From the NCBI RefSeq assembly GCF_001632365.1, contig NW_024468511.1:934998-998997 (forward strand): a stretch of 64,000 nt of DNA. The letters run 5' to 3'. Shown here one piece after another: positions 11,864-22,565 of the stretch. The position numbers and the translations under genes are program-made. Source of the stretch: Laetiporus sulphureus 93-53 (taxonomy: Eukaryota; Basidiomycota; Agaricomycetes; Polyporales; Laetiporaceae). Below the pieces are notes generated by a model that made no database searches, was not told where the DNA came from, and saw nothing but the letters and a program-made list of their open reading frames with translations. Every line of letters begins with the position of its first letter. The first letter of the stretch is position 1.

Positions 11864-13160
11864 CTACAAGTCGTTGTCTCGGAGGTGCTGTATAACGAAC
11901 TTCGCCGCTTGGTCGAATAGCCCTCCGTGGCTGCCGTATGTGTTCTCAGCGCCCGGTTGGTAGTCGAAGGAATGTTCCATGCCGTCGATCATAACCAAGT
12001 TCGTCTCTACTCCTGCATCCTGCAGCATTGCGTGCAAGTGTATTGATTCGGCCGGAAGAATCGCCGAGTCTATCGAACCGTGAACGAGCAGCGTCGGTGG
12101 CCACGAAGATGATATATTCAAGTGAGGAAATAGCGGTAGGTGCTCTCGGGGAATGACAGACTCAATGCCCGTAGGAGGCTGATGGATGTCTGGAACCGCA
12201 TCCTCTTGCCCCTGTGCCGCTTTGCGCTCTCCTGCAGTAGAACTTCGCAGCATTTTGCTGAGGCTTAATTCGTGACATCCAGTGTAGTAGTCCAAAAATA
12301 CGCCAAGTTGAAGATACAGTCTAGCAAGAAGCATACGAGGGTTTGCAGGATAGCCAGGAGTAGGCGACGTCAGAGGGTGATATGCTAACGCGGAGTCTGA
12401 GATTGGGGAAAGCTGACGGCAATCGGGATAGAGATACTCAGAGAAGTGCGTTGGATCAAGCAGCTCACGGCCTCGGAAGAATACCGATGACTTGGGGTAA
12501 TAATAATGAGGCGTCTGTATTCGAAACATTCTCAGTGTCGTCAGAACCAGCAGCCAGTGCGTATACGGACCAGCATCATTCCACCCATGCCGTACATTGA
12601 CAGGACCGCCTTCGGTCTCGGTCGGGCATGTATGGCAGCGAGATAAGCGCAAAGTCCACCAGAGCTAGTGCCCGCGACGGCAATTGAATCAACGGCGACT
12701 CGAATCTTGGTGACCGGGGATACACTTTCAGATAATGACTGGTTGAGTTTGTGCGCGACAAAATCTATCACATCCTTGATGTCCGCTAGTAGATCGTGTC
12801 CAGTTGAAGGAGGCAAGAGGCGGTAGTCAGCAGAGATGAAGATGCAGTCTGCAGATGTAACGCGTCCTTGACACAAAATGGTTAGAAACTCTGAAACCAG
12901 ATGCCGCAAACACACAATCGAGGCGAGCGACACGCATAACAGGCACTGCACTCACGATATAGCCAATGTGGGAACCAGCTTCGTCTGTTTCCGACGGTGA
13001 GGCCCCCGCCATGAAAGTAGACGAGTGCAGACGAATAGCAGACCAAGCCAGACTGATCAACTTCGTTGGGCAGATAGACATCCAGGAGCAGAGGTAGTCC
13101 GTCCACATGCTTGTAGATCAGAGTGATTGGTACGGGTGACTGTGAATCGCCAGGCATCAT
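11864..13160 (-). CDS. Alpha/beta hydrolase, HSL-like (GDXG/abhydrolase_3) esterase
   Basis: A multi-exon gene encoding a lipase- or esterase-like hydrolase. The N-terminus (MMPGDSQSPVPITLIYKHVD) leads to LLLDVYLPN. The oxyanion-hole motif YFHGGGLTVG is typical of the hormone-sensitive-lipase family. After an intron come FISADYRLLPP and the nucleophile motif VAGTSSGGLCAYLA. The last exon carries the acid-residue region LLVHGSIDSAIL and the histidine region IDGMEHSFDY, ending VIQHLRDNDL. The triad is thus Ser in GTSSGG, Asp in GSID and His in MEHSF. No signal peptide is seen, so it is probably cytosolic. The start could be 13187, 13160 or 13157. It is divergent from the APC2 gene across a roughly 220-bp shared promoter. 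Confidence 0.85.
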
Positions 13161-13382
13161 CACAAGCCATGCAGGACTTTCTATCAATGGTATGTGCGGG
13201 CTTATAGCGGTGGTGGGATGTCAGAGGTTTCGAGGGTCGTCGAGCTCGAAGATTGTGATCGTCACTGGCGCGCGTGACCGACGCGACCGTTCTCAGCGTT
13301 CCTCCCGCCACCGCCGCGTGCAGTTGTGAAGTTTGAACCAGCACCTCCATGCCGCGCAGAGAAGGTCAAAGTTGTCTCTTGG
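13161..13382. promoter_or_regulatory. Shared divergent promoter, alpha/beta hydrolase and APC2
   Basis: Only about 220 bp separate the divergent starts, so the two genes share one upstream interval. It is GC-rich on the APC2 side and contains CGACGCGACCG-like sequence. No specific binding site can be assigned. Confidence 0.35.
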
Positions 13383-16300
13383 ATGGCTACTGAAGCTCTG
13401 CAGCGTCAAATACAGGCCAAGTGGGAAGCCTCCTTCTCCCGCTTGAACCGTGACCAACCCGGCATCTCAGGATTGTTGACTACCAGTCAGGTCATTTCGA
13501 CGACCTTGCAGGTCTTATCCGAATAGCTCACCAGCTCCTCATAGGCATGGGAATATATCGCCGAACTTCTGCGTCCCCGAAGTCTGAATGACCCGTCCCC
13601 GAGAAGAGAAATCGGTAAATAGGGCCGGGTTTGAGCTGCTTGGAGGAAATTGACAAGGGCTGTTTCCTTAGACGTTCAGCGAGTGAAATCGGTCATTGAC
13701 TTCTTGACAAGATGCAAACTGACTCCTTCGGTAGTGGAGAACTTCCTCGGTGAGCGATCTGTGAACCGTAGACGGCCGCAGCCCTGCTCACCGCGTTGGG
13801 GGAGGGCAGATGAAATGCGAAAGCAACAACACCTTATTACTCGTGATGTTCATGAATATATGATTCAATATGAGGTGCGCCACGTAAATCGTACTGATCG
13901 GGCAACCACGTTGACTGTATTCAAGAGAACAACAGACATTCAGTTTATTGCGCGTCTCATCTTTCGCCTCTCACGGTGGCACAAGGCATGGGAGCCGGCA
14001 ATAGAGTAAGTGATCATCACAGATACAATTTCACCGCTAAACGTAGGTTTGTCGATAGACTTGGACAAACAACCATCACAATGTTCAACTCGACCTTTCA
14101 AACGCACGTCTTCTCAATCCTGCCTCCTCCTTTCTTCACGGGATTCAAAGAAGTTGTGAAGTTTACTCTTACGCTCGCTGATATGGATGCCGTGCCAGGC
14201 TGGATGACCGAAGCTACCCCCGATAACAACGGCCACTCCGAGCTATCTTCCAGACCAGACTATTCTTTCTGGATGGCATGCCAGCGAATTGGCTTGTTAG
14301 ACAGGTATGAATCGCTCGTGTCCAGCATTCTCTACGAGCAAATCGAAGCCCATGTATGGGATACGTGCACTGGAAAGTGGGGCGAACCGGTGCTGAAAGA
14401 TCTGCGCCAATGGATGAACGATGAACTCAAGCCTTGGATGATGTTGCCATTTGGGAAGGGTGCCAAGGGTGGTCAGTTCTTTTTGAAAAAGGAAGGGTAC
14501 GCCCATCTCAGGTGCTTTCACGTCCTAGCGGATGAGTCTCGGTCGGCAATACATGGTATGGGGTCAAGATGCGACTTTCACATTTGCAAGACTTTGTGCG
14601 AGTTACGGTGAGTCTATGACAGTTTTTTCATCGTCCATGTCCGTACCCGGGCTCACTCGTGCAATAGCATCAGAGAGATATTCGACATTATTATTGACTA
14701 TCCAGATTCTATTGGTGCTCTGTTGGACCTTAAGGCCGGTATACTCATAATAGGCCACAGAGATGGTAGAGCTGATGTGTTGAATGCCGCATAGGAATGT
14801 CTGAATCGTGTCGATCAACGCGACCAATTAGTTCAAGCCCTCCGCAAAGCGTAAGTGAAACAATTGTACCGCTGGCGATTACATTACGTGTGACGCTCCA
14901 CGACAGCAACAAGAAACGACTACTTCACCCTGGCGCGGACACCAAGGACATTCTGACTCAATACGTATCGATCATCCGATGTCTTCGCATCTTGGATCCA
15001 CCAGGGGTGCTTCTGTTCAAAGTAGCCGATCCCATCCGTCGCTACCTGCGGTGCGCTCTATTGCCTTTGCTGCACTCCTGCTGTAGTAGCTGACCGTGCA
15101 ACCAGAGAGCGACCAGATACGATACGCTGCATCGTTGCGAGTCTTGTCGGGGATGGCGAGAGTGGCGACTCGCTAGTGGATGAGAACGAGCCTATTCAGC
15201 CTTTGCAGCAAGCACAGGTGGAGGATTACACCGATCCTAGCTGGGAGCCGGAACCTATTGATGCTGGGCCTGGTTTGTCTTCATTGAACTGTGCTCGTTC
15301 TTGGACAGACCATTGAACATGGCCATCTTTTCTAGATTTCCGCAGCAACAAACCCGGCGATGTTATCAGCACACTCGTCAGCATCTATGACTCCAAGGAC
15401 CTCTTCGTCAAGGAATTGCAAGTCTTACTCGCTCAGCGACTCTTGGCGATCACTGATGGGAACTTTGAGCGCGAGGTGAGCGTCATTGTTTTGATGTCGG
15501 GTCGCATGGTCTGACGAGCAAGGACCACAGCGGCGTAACATAGAGATCCTCAAGATCCGCTTCGGTGAGGCCGCACTGCAAGTCTGCGAGGTCATGTTGA
15601 GAGACATGACGGATTCCAAGCGCATAGACCAGCATGTGCAGTCTCAGAAGAATGTGAGTTCGCTCTTCAATGTTTCATGCGCATCATGAGGTTTACCGTG
15701 CACATTCCAGCTGGTTCTCCATCCAACTATCATATCGCGCCACTTCTGGCCACCGTTGCAAGCAGGCAAGTTCGTCATGCCAGGACAATTCAAACAGTAC
15801 GTTAGCGCTCTGGATGTCTCGAGCGACAATTGTGACTTGTATCTAAGGGTTCAGGACGAATATGCGAAAGAATTCATGGCATTCAAGCCCGACAAGAAGC
15901 TGCGCTGGCTGCCGCACCTAGGCACGATACACCTCCAGCTCGAGCTGGAAGATCGCACAATATCTGCCGACGTCCCGCCTCTCGAGGCTGCCTTCATTGA
16001 GCTGTTCTCTCAGAAAGGTATCGTTGTCCGACGGCAGTCAGGGAGATAGATGTTGAGTTCCGGCAACTCTAACAGACAGCTGGACTGTTGACGAGCTGAT
16101 CGCTCAAGTGGGCTCGGTCGAACGAGCCGCGGCTTTGAAAGCGCTCGCGACATGGGTCGACCTAGGAGTGCTTAAAGATAGAGGAGGCGGTAACTACATT
16201 CTGTCAGAAATCGCAGAGGACATAGCGGAGCCAGGCGCGAAGACATTGCCTGCAAGACCTGGTGTGTTGGTTTACATTTCCTCCTTTGCGTGTCTTAACC

Positions 16301-16628
16301 CGAGTATTGCAGCACAAATAGTCGAAGACATACCTGCAGTCACAAGCGTGCAGCAACAGCAGGCGGAGCAGATGCAGGTCTTCTGGAGGGTAGGTGTGCT
16401 TGACCTAAGAGCTTCAAACGGTTGGCTTACGGCAAACGTGGGATACAGTTCATCGAGGGTATGCTCACCAACTTGGGAACACTGCCTTTGGATCGTATAC
16501 AGACGATGCTCAAGTTTGCTCCGGGATACGACCGGACTATCGAGCAACTTGGGGCGTTTATGGAAGCTGCGAGGAGGGAAGGTCTTGTAACTGTAAAGGA
16601 TGGCATGTGGAAGCTGAACAGACATTAA
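13383..16628 (+). CDS. APC2: Anaphase-promoting complex subunit 2 (cullin-like)
   Basis: Apc2 is the cullin scaffold of the APC/C ubiquitin ligase and binds the RING subunit Apc11. It is essential for metaphase-anaphase progression. The gene has about a dozen short introns. It starts MATEALQRQIQAKWEASFSR and includes AWEYIAELLRPRSLNDP. The middle has an LVSSILYEQIEAHVWDTCTG segment. The cullin-homology part is seen as DVISTLVSIYDSKDLFVKEL, RRNIEILKIRFGEAALQVCE, ISRHFWPPLQ, LRWLPHLGTIHLQLEL and a WTVDELIAQVGSVERA winged-helix segment. The C-terminal Apc2 winged-helix domain is very clear: the VFWR...FIEGMLTNLGTLPLDRIQTM region and YDRTIEQLGAFMEAARREGL, ending GMWKLNRH. No lesion was noticed. 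Confidence 0.92.
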
Positions 16629-17904
16629 CTTCTTCGTGCTGGAAGAGACGGGTGTCCTTCTGAGGTCTCGTCAGTAACAAGCTGATAGGTGAATGACGAT
16701 TGTACATCAGTAATGACCGTGACGGATGCAAGTCCTGAGCATCCACCTGAGCATCCAACAGAACGGCTACGACGTATGTGGAGGAAGGTCGAAAGTTAGT
16801 TGACACCGATGGCGAACTCTGTTGTGAAAGTTTCTACGTGCACTATGGACAAATGCATCGTTGCGATCTTCTAGTGACGGTCCATCATCGACATCGTTAA
16901 CTTCATGCCGATTCGATGTCTATATATCCGTAGCATTCGGAAAGTCTGTAAATGGCACAAAGCAGACTTTGAGTGCAATTTGAGTGAGTCGGACAACTTT
17001 GATGCTCAACACTCACACTATGACCTCTCCGACCCTCATTTTACTAAAGCACAGCTGTGTATGGCCGCCCACATGTCGATAAGACCGCGACTAGTGGTAA
17101 AGGATCAAACTAAATTTGTTAAAAACGTTTCAGCATACTAAATTACTTCAAAATGACCTTATGTCTGCAGTGTCACACTGCTACTAGTAGTCACGGACTC
17201 TGTACTACTATCAGTGGCCCCACAATGCAATTGCAACCCTAATGCAATTCACGTCTTTCCTGTCTTAATAACGTGTTCAAAAATCTGAAAAATTCATGCA
17301 ATGTACATGCAAGTATACAGTTAAGGCTGCCTATTCAGATTTTTGACATTGCATGTTGCTGGCATATGGTACAAGTAGTTACAGTGAAGAGCCCCATTTT
17401 GATGCTTTCCCGAGGCTCGCTTGCTCGCATAGCTGATCATGGTCTCATGAGGCTCTCAGGTAGACTTCGTATATATGTGAACTCTATGTTGACAGAAGCC
17501 GACGTATATTGCGCAAGCCCTGCATTTTCTGGGAGGAGTGCAAGGAGTGAGTGGCTGCCAGAACGAGAAACATACCCAAATAAGGAAGGTTCAGAAGGTC
17601 CATTCGAGCTGAGAATGGCGGAGCTGCGTCGGAGAACATCCATTTTCAGTGGTGCCGGACCGGACTGTCAAAATGAACACGTTCCCACACGGTGGCTGAT
17701 GATTCTTGACAATTGCATTGGTGTTGCGACTGGAAGTCATCCTCAGATTCATCCACTTCGCATCCTGTTCACTCACAAATATTCATCAGTGTTCTCAAGA
17801 TCCAGTCTTTGTAAGAATAAAATCTCCGAGGGGGTCTGCTCACTGACAGCAGAATAGGATGCGAAACTCTGAAAAAATTGCATTAGTGGGCCAGTGATAG
17901 TACA
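16629..17904. other. Intergenic region, no supported gene
   Basis: A long AT-richer gap downstream of APC2. Open frames at 16905-17141 and 17273-17857 (194 codons) have no recognisable domain, splice structure or repeat relationship and are not called. Short ATGCAATT motifs recur near 17225-17255. Confidence 0.35.
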
Positions 17905-18141
17905 CACAGCGTGCATACCAATATTTTTCCACTGAAGAAACCGTGAAAATATAGTAAAATAATATAAAGCCCTGCTTTGGAAAATGTTAAAAACTATTAT
18001 GTAAATTGTTCCATATTTGGGTAGCATATCAATGATGGAGGAAGCTTCAATTTCTTCACCATTTTTCCAAATCAAAGCTTAATATGTTTTCAGAGTTTCT
18101 CTACTGTTTTCCAATGGAAAAATGTTGCTATGCACGCTGTG
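17905..18141. mobile_element. MITE-like inverted-repeat element (about 237 bp)
   Basis: The left end begins CACAGCGTGCATACCAATAT, and the right end read on the other strand begins CACAGCGTGCATAGCAACAT. About 27 of the first 30 bases agree, and the similarity continues as AT-rich sequence. The interior is AT-rich and non-coding. No clear target duplication could be fixed, because the flanks share only a short ACA. Small size, terminal inverted repeats and absence of coding sequence fit a non-autonomous DNA transposon. The parent family is unknown. Confidence 0.6.
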
Positions 18142-18698
18142 ACATGCTGTTGGGTTCATCATGCGCTTTTGAAATTTGTATACTGGCCTCGCTCCTCCTC
18201 GCTCTCGTCGTTTAACTGGCATTACGGTGATCACAAACATAATTAACACGTCGCAGCGTTACCTCGGAAGTACCTTGGTGGAATGTCGCACATCGCCATA
18301 TCACCTCAGCCTGCGACAAGGACATCCGGAGCGCTCCCGCGGAGGTTGAAGGAATTGTCTCGTCTGCCCACGGGAGACCACCTGCGGCCCGTGCAGGTCA
18401 AATGATCCAACGCTCAGCAAAGCAAGAACAGCTCCATCTGTGTTGACCACTTCCACCTACTGCGTTGTGACCGTGCATATTACCTGCTTTGAGGCAGGTG
18501 ACTATAGAAGCATATGCGGACGGGCTCCCGCACACTCACTCTCTTCGTCGATCGTGGGAGAAGGCTTTCATCGGCGCCCGAGTCGATACTCCGCAGTCCC
18601 AGCAGATAGGAAACGGAGTCTCTACCTGGAAAATATAAAGTAGGACACCATGAAGAAACTGGGCCGGCATAATCTACGTCTCAAAACCTGAGCGTGTC
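18142..18698. promoter_or_regulatory. Upstream region of carboxylesterase gene with TATA-like box
   Basis: The interval upstream of the carboxylesterase ATG contains a TATA-like AAATATAAAG at 18631-18640, about 60 bp before the start codon, a plausible core promoter spacing. The rest shows no other gene. Confidence 0.35.
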
Positions 18699-21092
18699 AT
18701 GAAACGCGTTTTTGCTTCTCTCTGTGGACTTATCGTTGTGATACTCGTCTCAACGAGGCTTGCTAATGCGGGATCGATATATCCTGACACGGACGTAGTG
18801 ATCATATCCAGCAATGATCTGAACCCCTCGAACCCAAATCGTGCAAGCGCACTGTATCTAAAGAGAGGCTTCAACTGCTCGCAGGCGTACGAGGCATGCT
18901 TTCAGCTACGGGAGACTCTGCTTCCTGCACCTGGCAGCACCGGCTTGACTGCAGTAAACCTGTCCGTGGCGCTCGTGTCCGAGAAGCATGGTGCTGCTTT
19001 GGACGCAACTCAGCAGATGTGGATTGCTGGAGACGGTGAGTGGCCGTAACCCGCCATCTTGCAAATGGCTCTGTGTTCACTTTGCTAGAGCAGCTTCGGG
19101 AACGTGCAACGTGTTCACACCAAGTTACCAGTATTCCGAGATGGGGTACCAGCCGGAAGCTGCTGTCAATCCGAACGAGCTTCTACCAGTTCTATGCACG
19201 AATTCCGCGCCGATCACCCGGTCGAATGTCACCTCTTATGACACTTCGCGCCAGATACAGCTATCCACACCTTCAGCTGGCGTCTTGACTGGTTTCAGGG
19301 ACAAATTCAGCTTTCGATTCCTGGGCATTAAGTACGCGGAGTCAACTGCAGCTCAAGGCAGATTCCAGCCTCCCACTGCAGTCCAAGTCGAGTCAGGAAA
19401 TGAACGATCGGCTCTCGCTTATGGCACAATGTGTCCCCAGGTAAGGCAACCTCTACCGTAAAGTATGCAATTAGCTAATGCAATTTGTAGGCGCCTGACG
19501 CTGATAACGGTCATCTTCTTTACACCGACGAGGACTGCATGTATCTCAACGTGTTCTCTCCCGTTGTCAACTCCGGGACGATACATGACGAGATCGCGCC
19601 CAAGCTTCCGGTCATGTTCTTCAGTATGTGCAATTATTGAAACTTGAAAGTGGTATACATCTCTTCCTGATACGCATTCGGGCTACAGTTCACGGAGGGG
19701 GTCTCAACACAGGAGATAGTGGCCCGTTTCCCTTCAACATGACTACCAGCGGCTTTGTGGGCGACTCAATCTCAAACATCTACGATGGTACCAATCTAGT
19801 CTCGTACGGAGGGGTGGTTTTAGTCACGATCAACTACCGCCTCACTGCATTCGGGTGGTTCAACGCCTCCAACGCTGCCCTGAAAGATGCCTTGCTAGCC
19901 CTGCATTGGGTGCAAGACAACATTGAATCATTTGGCGGTGATGTAAGTCGGATCTTGTTTACTACTGAATCACTTGGAGATAACATACTAAGATGTCTAT
20001 GTAAAGCCAACAAAAGTACTGATTTTTGGTGAATCCGCGGGCGGTACAATGACCAGATATCTTCTGGGAACAAATCCGCAGTATACAGAGGGACTCTTCA
20101 GTGAGTTACGGCGATTGCTTTAGCAGTTATGGGTAGTGTCATAACGTCGTGCAGGCGCTGCCATACTCGAATCGGACTTCCCTCAGAATGATCCTTTCCT
20201 GACTCCGACACTCGCGCTGAATAACTCTCTAATGCTCGCAAAATATCTTGGATGTGCGGTTAACTCGTCTACCTCCTTCACCGACGAGATGGCTCTATGC
20301 GTGCAGAACCTCTCGGCAGGCGATATCGCGATGGCTTCATACTACCTCGGCCTTTCGTGGGATATCACTGTCGATGGCGACTACGTGTTGACAGATATAG
20401 CATCAAGCATCAAGGATGGAGTCTACGCTCGTGTTCCGACGATCTGGTCGAGCAATGAATGCGAGTATTGCTACTTTCTCCCGACGAGCATCGCCCCGAA
20501 CTCTTCGTCCTCTGCGTTTCCGGACAACCTGCCTCTCTTTTTCAACAGCACCCAGGCAGAGCGTATCCTGAACGCGACAGATCTGTATCCATACCAGACT
20601 GCCCCTGCGGAGGACGGCATCTCGGGTGCCGTCCTGACCCTCGCCCAGCTTATTACCGATTACGACGTCCACTGCCCAATGGTCTATCTCTCCTCACTGG
20701 AGACGAACACCACCAATCCCGGTAACTCCTACAAGGTGGAGTTTGCAACCGGCCTCGGCTCTCCGCTCACTCCTAACCCCGCAACGTGTCCTGGCCAAGT
20801 ATGCCACGCAGACGAACTCTACTGGGTATTCGCTACCGCAGAGACGGACAACCTGTACCAGCCTCTCGCTGAGGGTCAGGTGGTGACAACACGGGAGGTG
20901 ATCAATCGGTGGACATCGCTTGCATGGACGGGCAATCCGAATTACGAAGGTGCTGTAGTGGAGTGGGCTCCGTACGTGGGCGACAATGAGATCGTCATCA
21001 ATGCGACGGCGACAGAGACATCAGAGGCATATAGGGTGGCGCAGTGCGACTTTATTCAAAGCCAATTGGGGTTGTTCTTCGGGGACCCGTGA
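18699..21092 (+). CDS. Secreted carboxylesterase type B (cholinesterase-like)
   Basis: The start at 18699 gives a signal peptide (MKRVFASLCGLIVVILVST, then ANAGS). About 150 residues precede the canonical domain, including several Cys and a CNVFTPSYQYSEMG segment. The esterase core follows: GFRDKFSFRFLGIKYAES, DEDCMYLNVFSP, the oxyanion region VHGGGLNTG, VTINYRLTAFGWF, ALHWVQDNIESFGGD and the nucleophile elbow FGESAGG across an intron. The acid residue lies in the central region and the His in the QVCHADELYWVF segment. Many N-x-S/T sites suit secretion. The protein ends FIQSQLGLFFGDP. By family it hydrolyses carboxylic esters, but the natural substrate is unknown. The long N-terminal extension is not part of the usual family architecture. 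Exon joins at 19049-19100 and 19620-19690 are approximate. Confidence 0.88.
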
Positions 21093-21437
21093 AGCCACGC
21101 TGTATGACATTGGGCCAGAGCAAAGTCGTTGCGTGGAATGCATTGGCCAGATCTTGCAGGTGTCATATTCACTGGCGATGAGCTAAGCTATGTATGATGT
21201 GCCACTTTCCAAAAAAAGCATTGGCGTCCAGCTCAACACTCTGCAATCGAAATGATGATGTAGACTCTACGTTGTTGTACATACGATTCGGATGGGATGA
21301 ATTTATATTTGTCGACTTTGGCCGTCCACCACTAATCCGTCCTCGATCTAAATAGTAAGACCATTTTATTCCGCCCTGAGGATGTTTCAATTTCCGCCTC
21401 GATTCGCGCTACGACAATCGTGGGTTCTTATCCAGAC
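21093..21437. other. Intergenic region at the host-gene / transposon-island boundary
   Basis: Includes the carboxylesterase 3' UTR. No coding feature was found. Repeated transposon-derived sequence begins immediately to the right. Confidence 0.35.
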
Positions 21438-21602
21438 TCTTCCCCATCCATGCCTACGGGAGTTCAAGGGGGCGCATGTGAGAGGTGATACATCGTGTAT
21501 TGTACTATCAGCCACCTCAGCCACAATTCAGCCACAATTCCATACTCCGACACATTTTAAACTCCACAATCTTATTGGCCCCCAACTCCCTACGGCGGCT
21601 GG
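21438..21602 (+). repeat. Direct repeat copy R1 (partner of R2)
   Basis: Shares with R2 the order CTCTTCCCCATC-like start, GGAGTT(T/C), CAGCCACCTCAGCCACA, TTAAACTCC and AACTCCCTA(C/T)GGCGGCTGG-like end. It is more diverged than R2 and R3, which suggests an older or rearranged copy of the same terminal sequence. Confidence 0.6.
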
Positions 21603-21609
21603 CAGCAGG

Positions 21610-21804
21610 CTCCTCCCCATCTCGCTTTCAGGAGTTTGGGGGGCCCCATCCTATGGGTGGGACATTGTGCTTCATCCCGCCACCTCAGCCACATTTCAGC
21701 CACACATTTGAGACTCAGCCAATGTTAAACTCCCCACTCTTACATATTCCCCTTCAACTCCCTATAGCGGCTGGGAGAAAACATGTGTAAATAATGGAGG
21801 TCAG
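21610..21804 (+). repeat. Terminal inverted repeat R2 of a DUF6589-bearing element
   Basis: Starts CTCCTCCCCATCTCGCTTT and ends GTGTAAATAATGGAGGTCAG. The inverted partner R3 lies at 22304-22490. The two are clearly alignable over nearly their full length, with scattered substitutions. They enclose a short reading frame related to the DUF6589 relic further right, so they are read as TIRs of a small deletion derivative. Confidence 0.65.
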
Positions 21805-21896
21805 ATGCAAGCTGCCCCAAAGTAGTAGTTGGTGCTCCCCGAGCGCTAGATTTTGTACTGACCTCATCAGGAATCAAATATTACACCTATTGCATC

Positions 21897-22103
21897 GTGC
21901 AAATATGCTCAGCCCATCTACCCTCAAAGGAGAGTGCTTCTGATATCTGCACACTGGCAGAGGCATTCCTTGTAAGGTCTGTCTATGACAACTTCAATGC
22001 TGCAATCAAAAACATGACACCAGGAGTCAAAAATGCAAAAGAGAGCCTCTCACATCTCACAGCTCCGGACTCAGTCACTCAACCATGGTGTCACCCTCAA
22101 TGA
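21897..22103 (+). pseudogene. DUF6589-like fragment inside the R2-R3 inverted repeats
   Basis: The 68-codon frame contains SVYDNFNAAIKN and KESLSHLTA. These parallel YSYDNFDINL and SSETLLHLTS of the longer relic at 23253-23732, so it is a second, internally deleted copy of the same protein. It is not expected to be functional. Confidence 0.6.
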
Positions 22104-22303
22104 TCTGAACTGCTCTAGATAGCCATGAAAATTCTCACCATTGAATCATGCTGTTGAGTGCCATTTATTGATGCGTTGCCGTAGCAGAACTCTTGTAACC
22201 ACTGTTATCAATGAATGTTAGAGTTGCCAGAAATTTATTACAGGCGCCTATCAATAATCTATTTTCTGGCCTTGCTGACTGCCAATTGGAGAAGGTCGGC
22301 CTC

Positions 22304-22490
22304 CGACCTTCATTATTTACACATGTCTTCTCTCAGCCACTATAGGGAGTTGGAGGGAAATAAGAGTGGGGAGTTTGAAATTAGTGATCACATCATGATC
22401 GAGCACATGGCTGATCGGTCCAGGATGTGGCACTGTATCCCTCCCTAAGATGGGGGCCCCCCAAACTCCCAAAAGCGAGATGGGGAGGAG
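22304..22490 (-). repeat. Terminal inverted repeat R3 (partner of R2)
   Basis: On the minus strand it reads CTCCTCCCCATCTCGCTTTT through CCAACTCCCTATAGTGGCTG to CATGTGTAAATAATGAAGG, matching R2. About 500 bp separate the two arms. A short piece of the inner R2 sequence (GCAGAAAACATG) recurs just outside this arm. Confidence 0.65.
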
Positions 22491-22565
22491 CCTGGGCTGG
22501 CAGAAAACATGCACAAACAACAGAGTGTGGCTGCGAGTCATCTCAAATAGGCAGGTGTATATATT

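Noticed and set aside
17273..17857. 194-codon open frame on the plus strand in the APC2-carboxylesterase gap
   Set aside because: Composition and motifs do not resemble a known domain, no intron structure or repeat copy supports it, and an overlapping minus-strand frame of similar quality exists.
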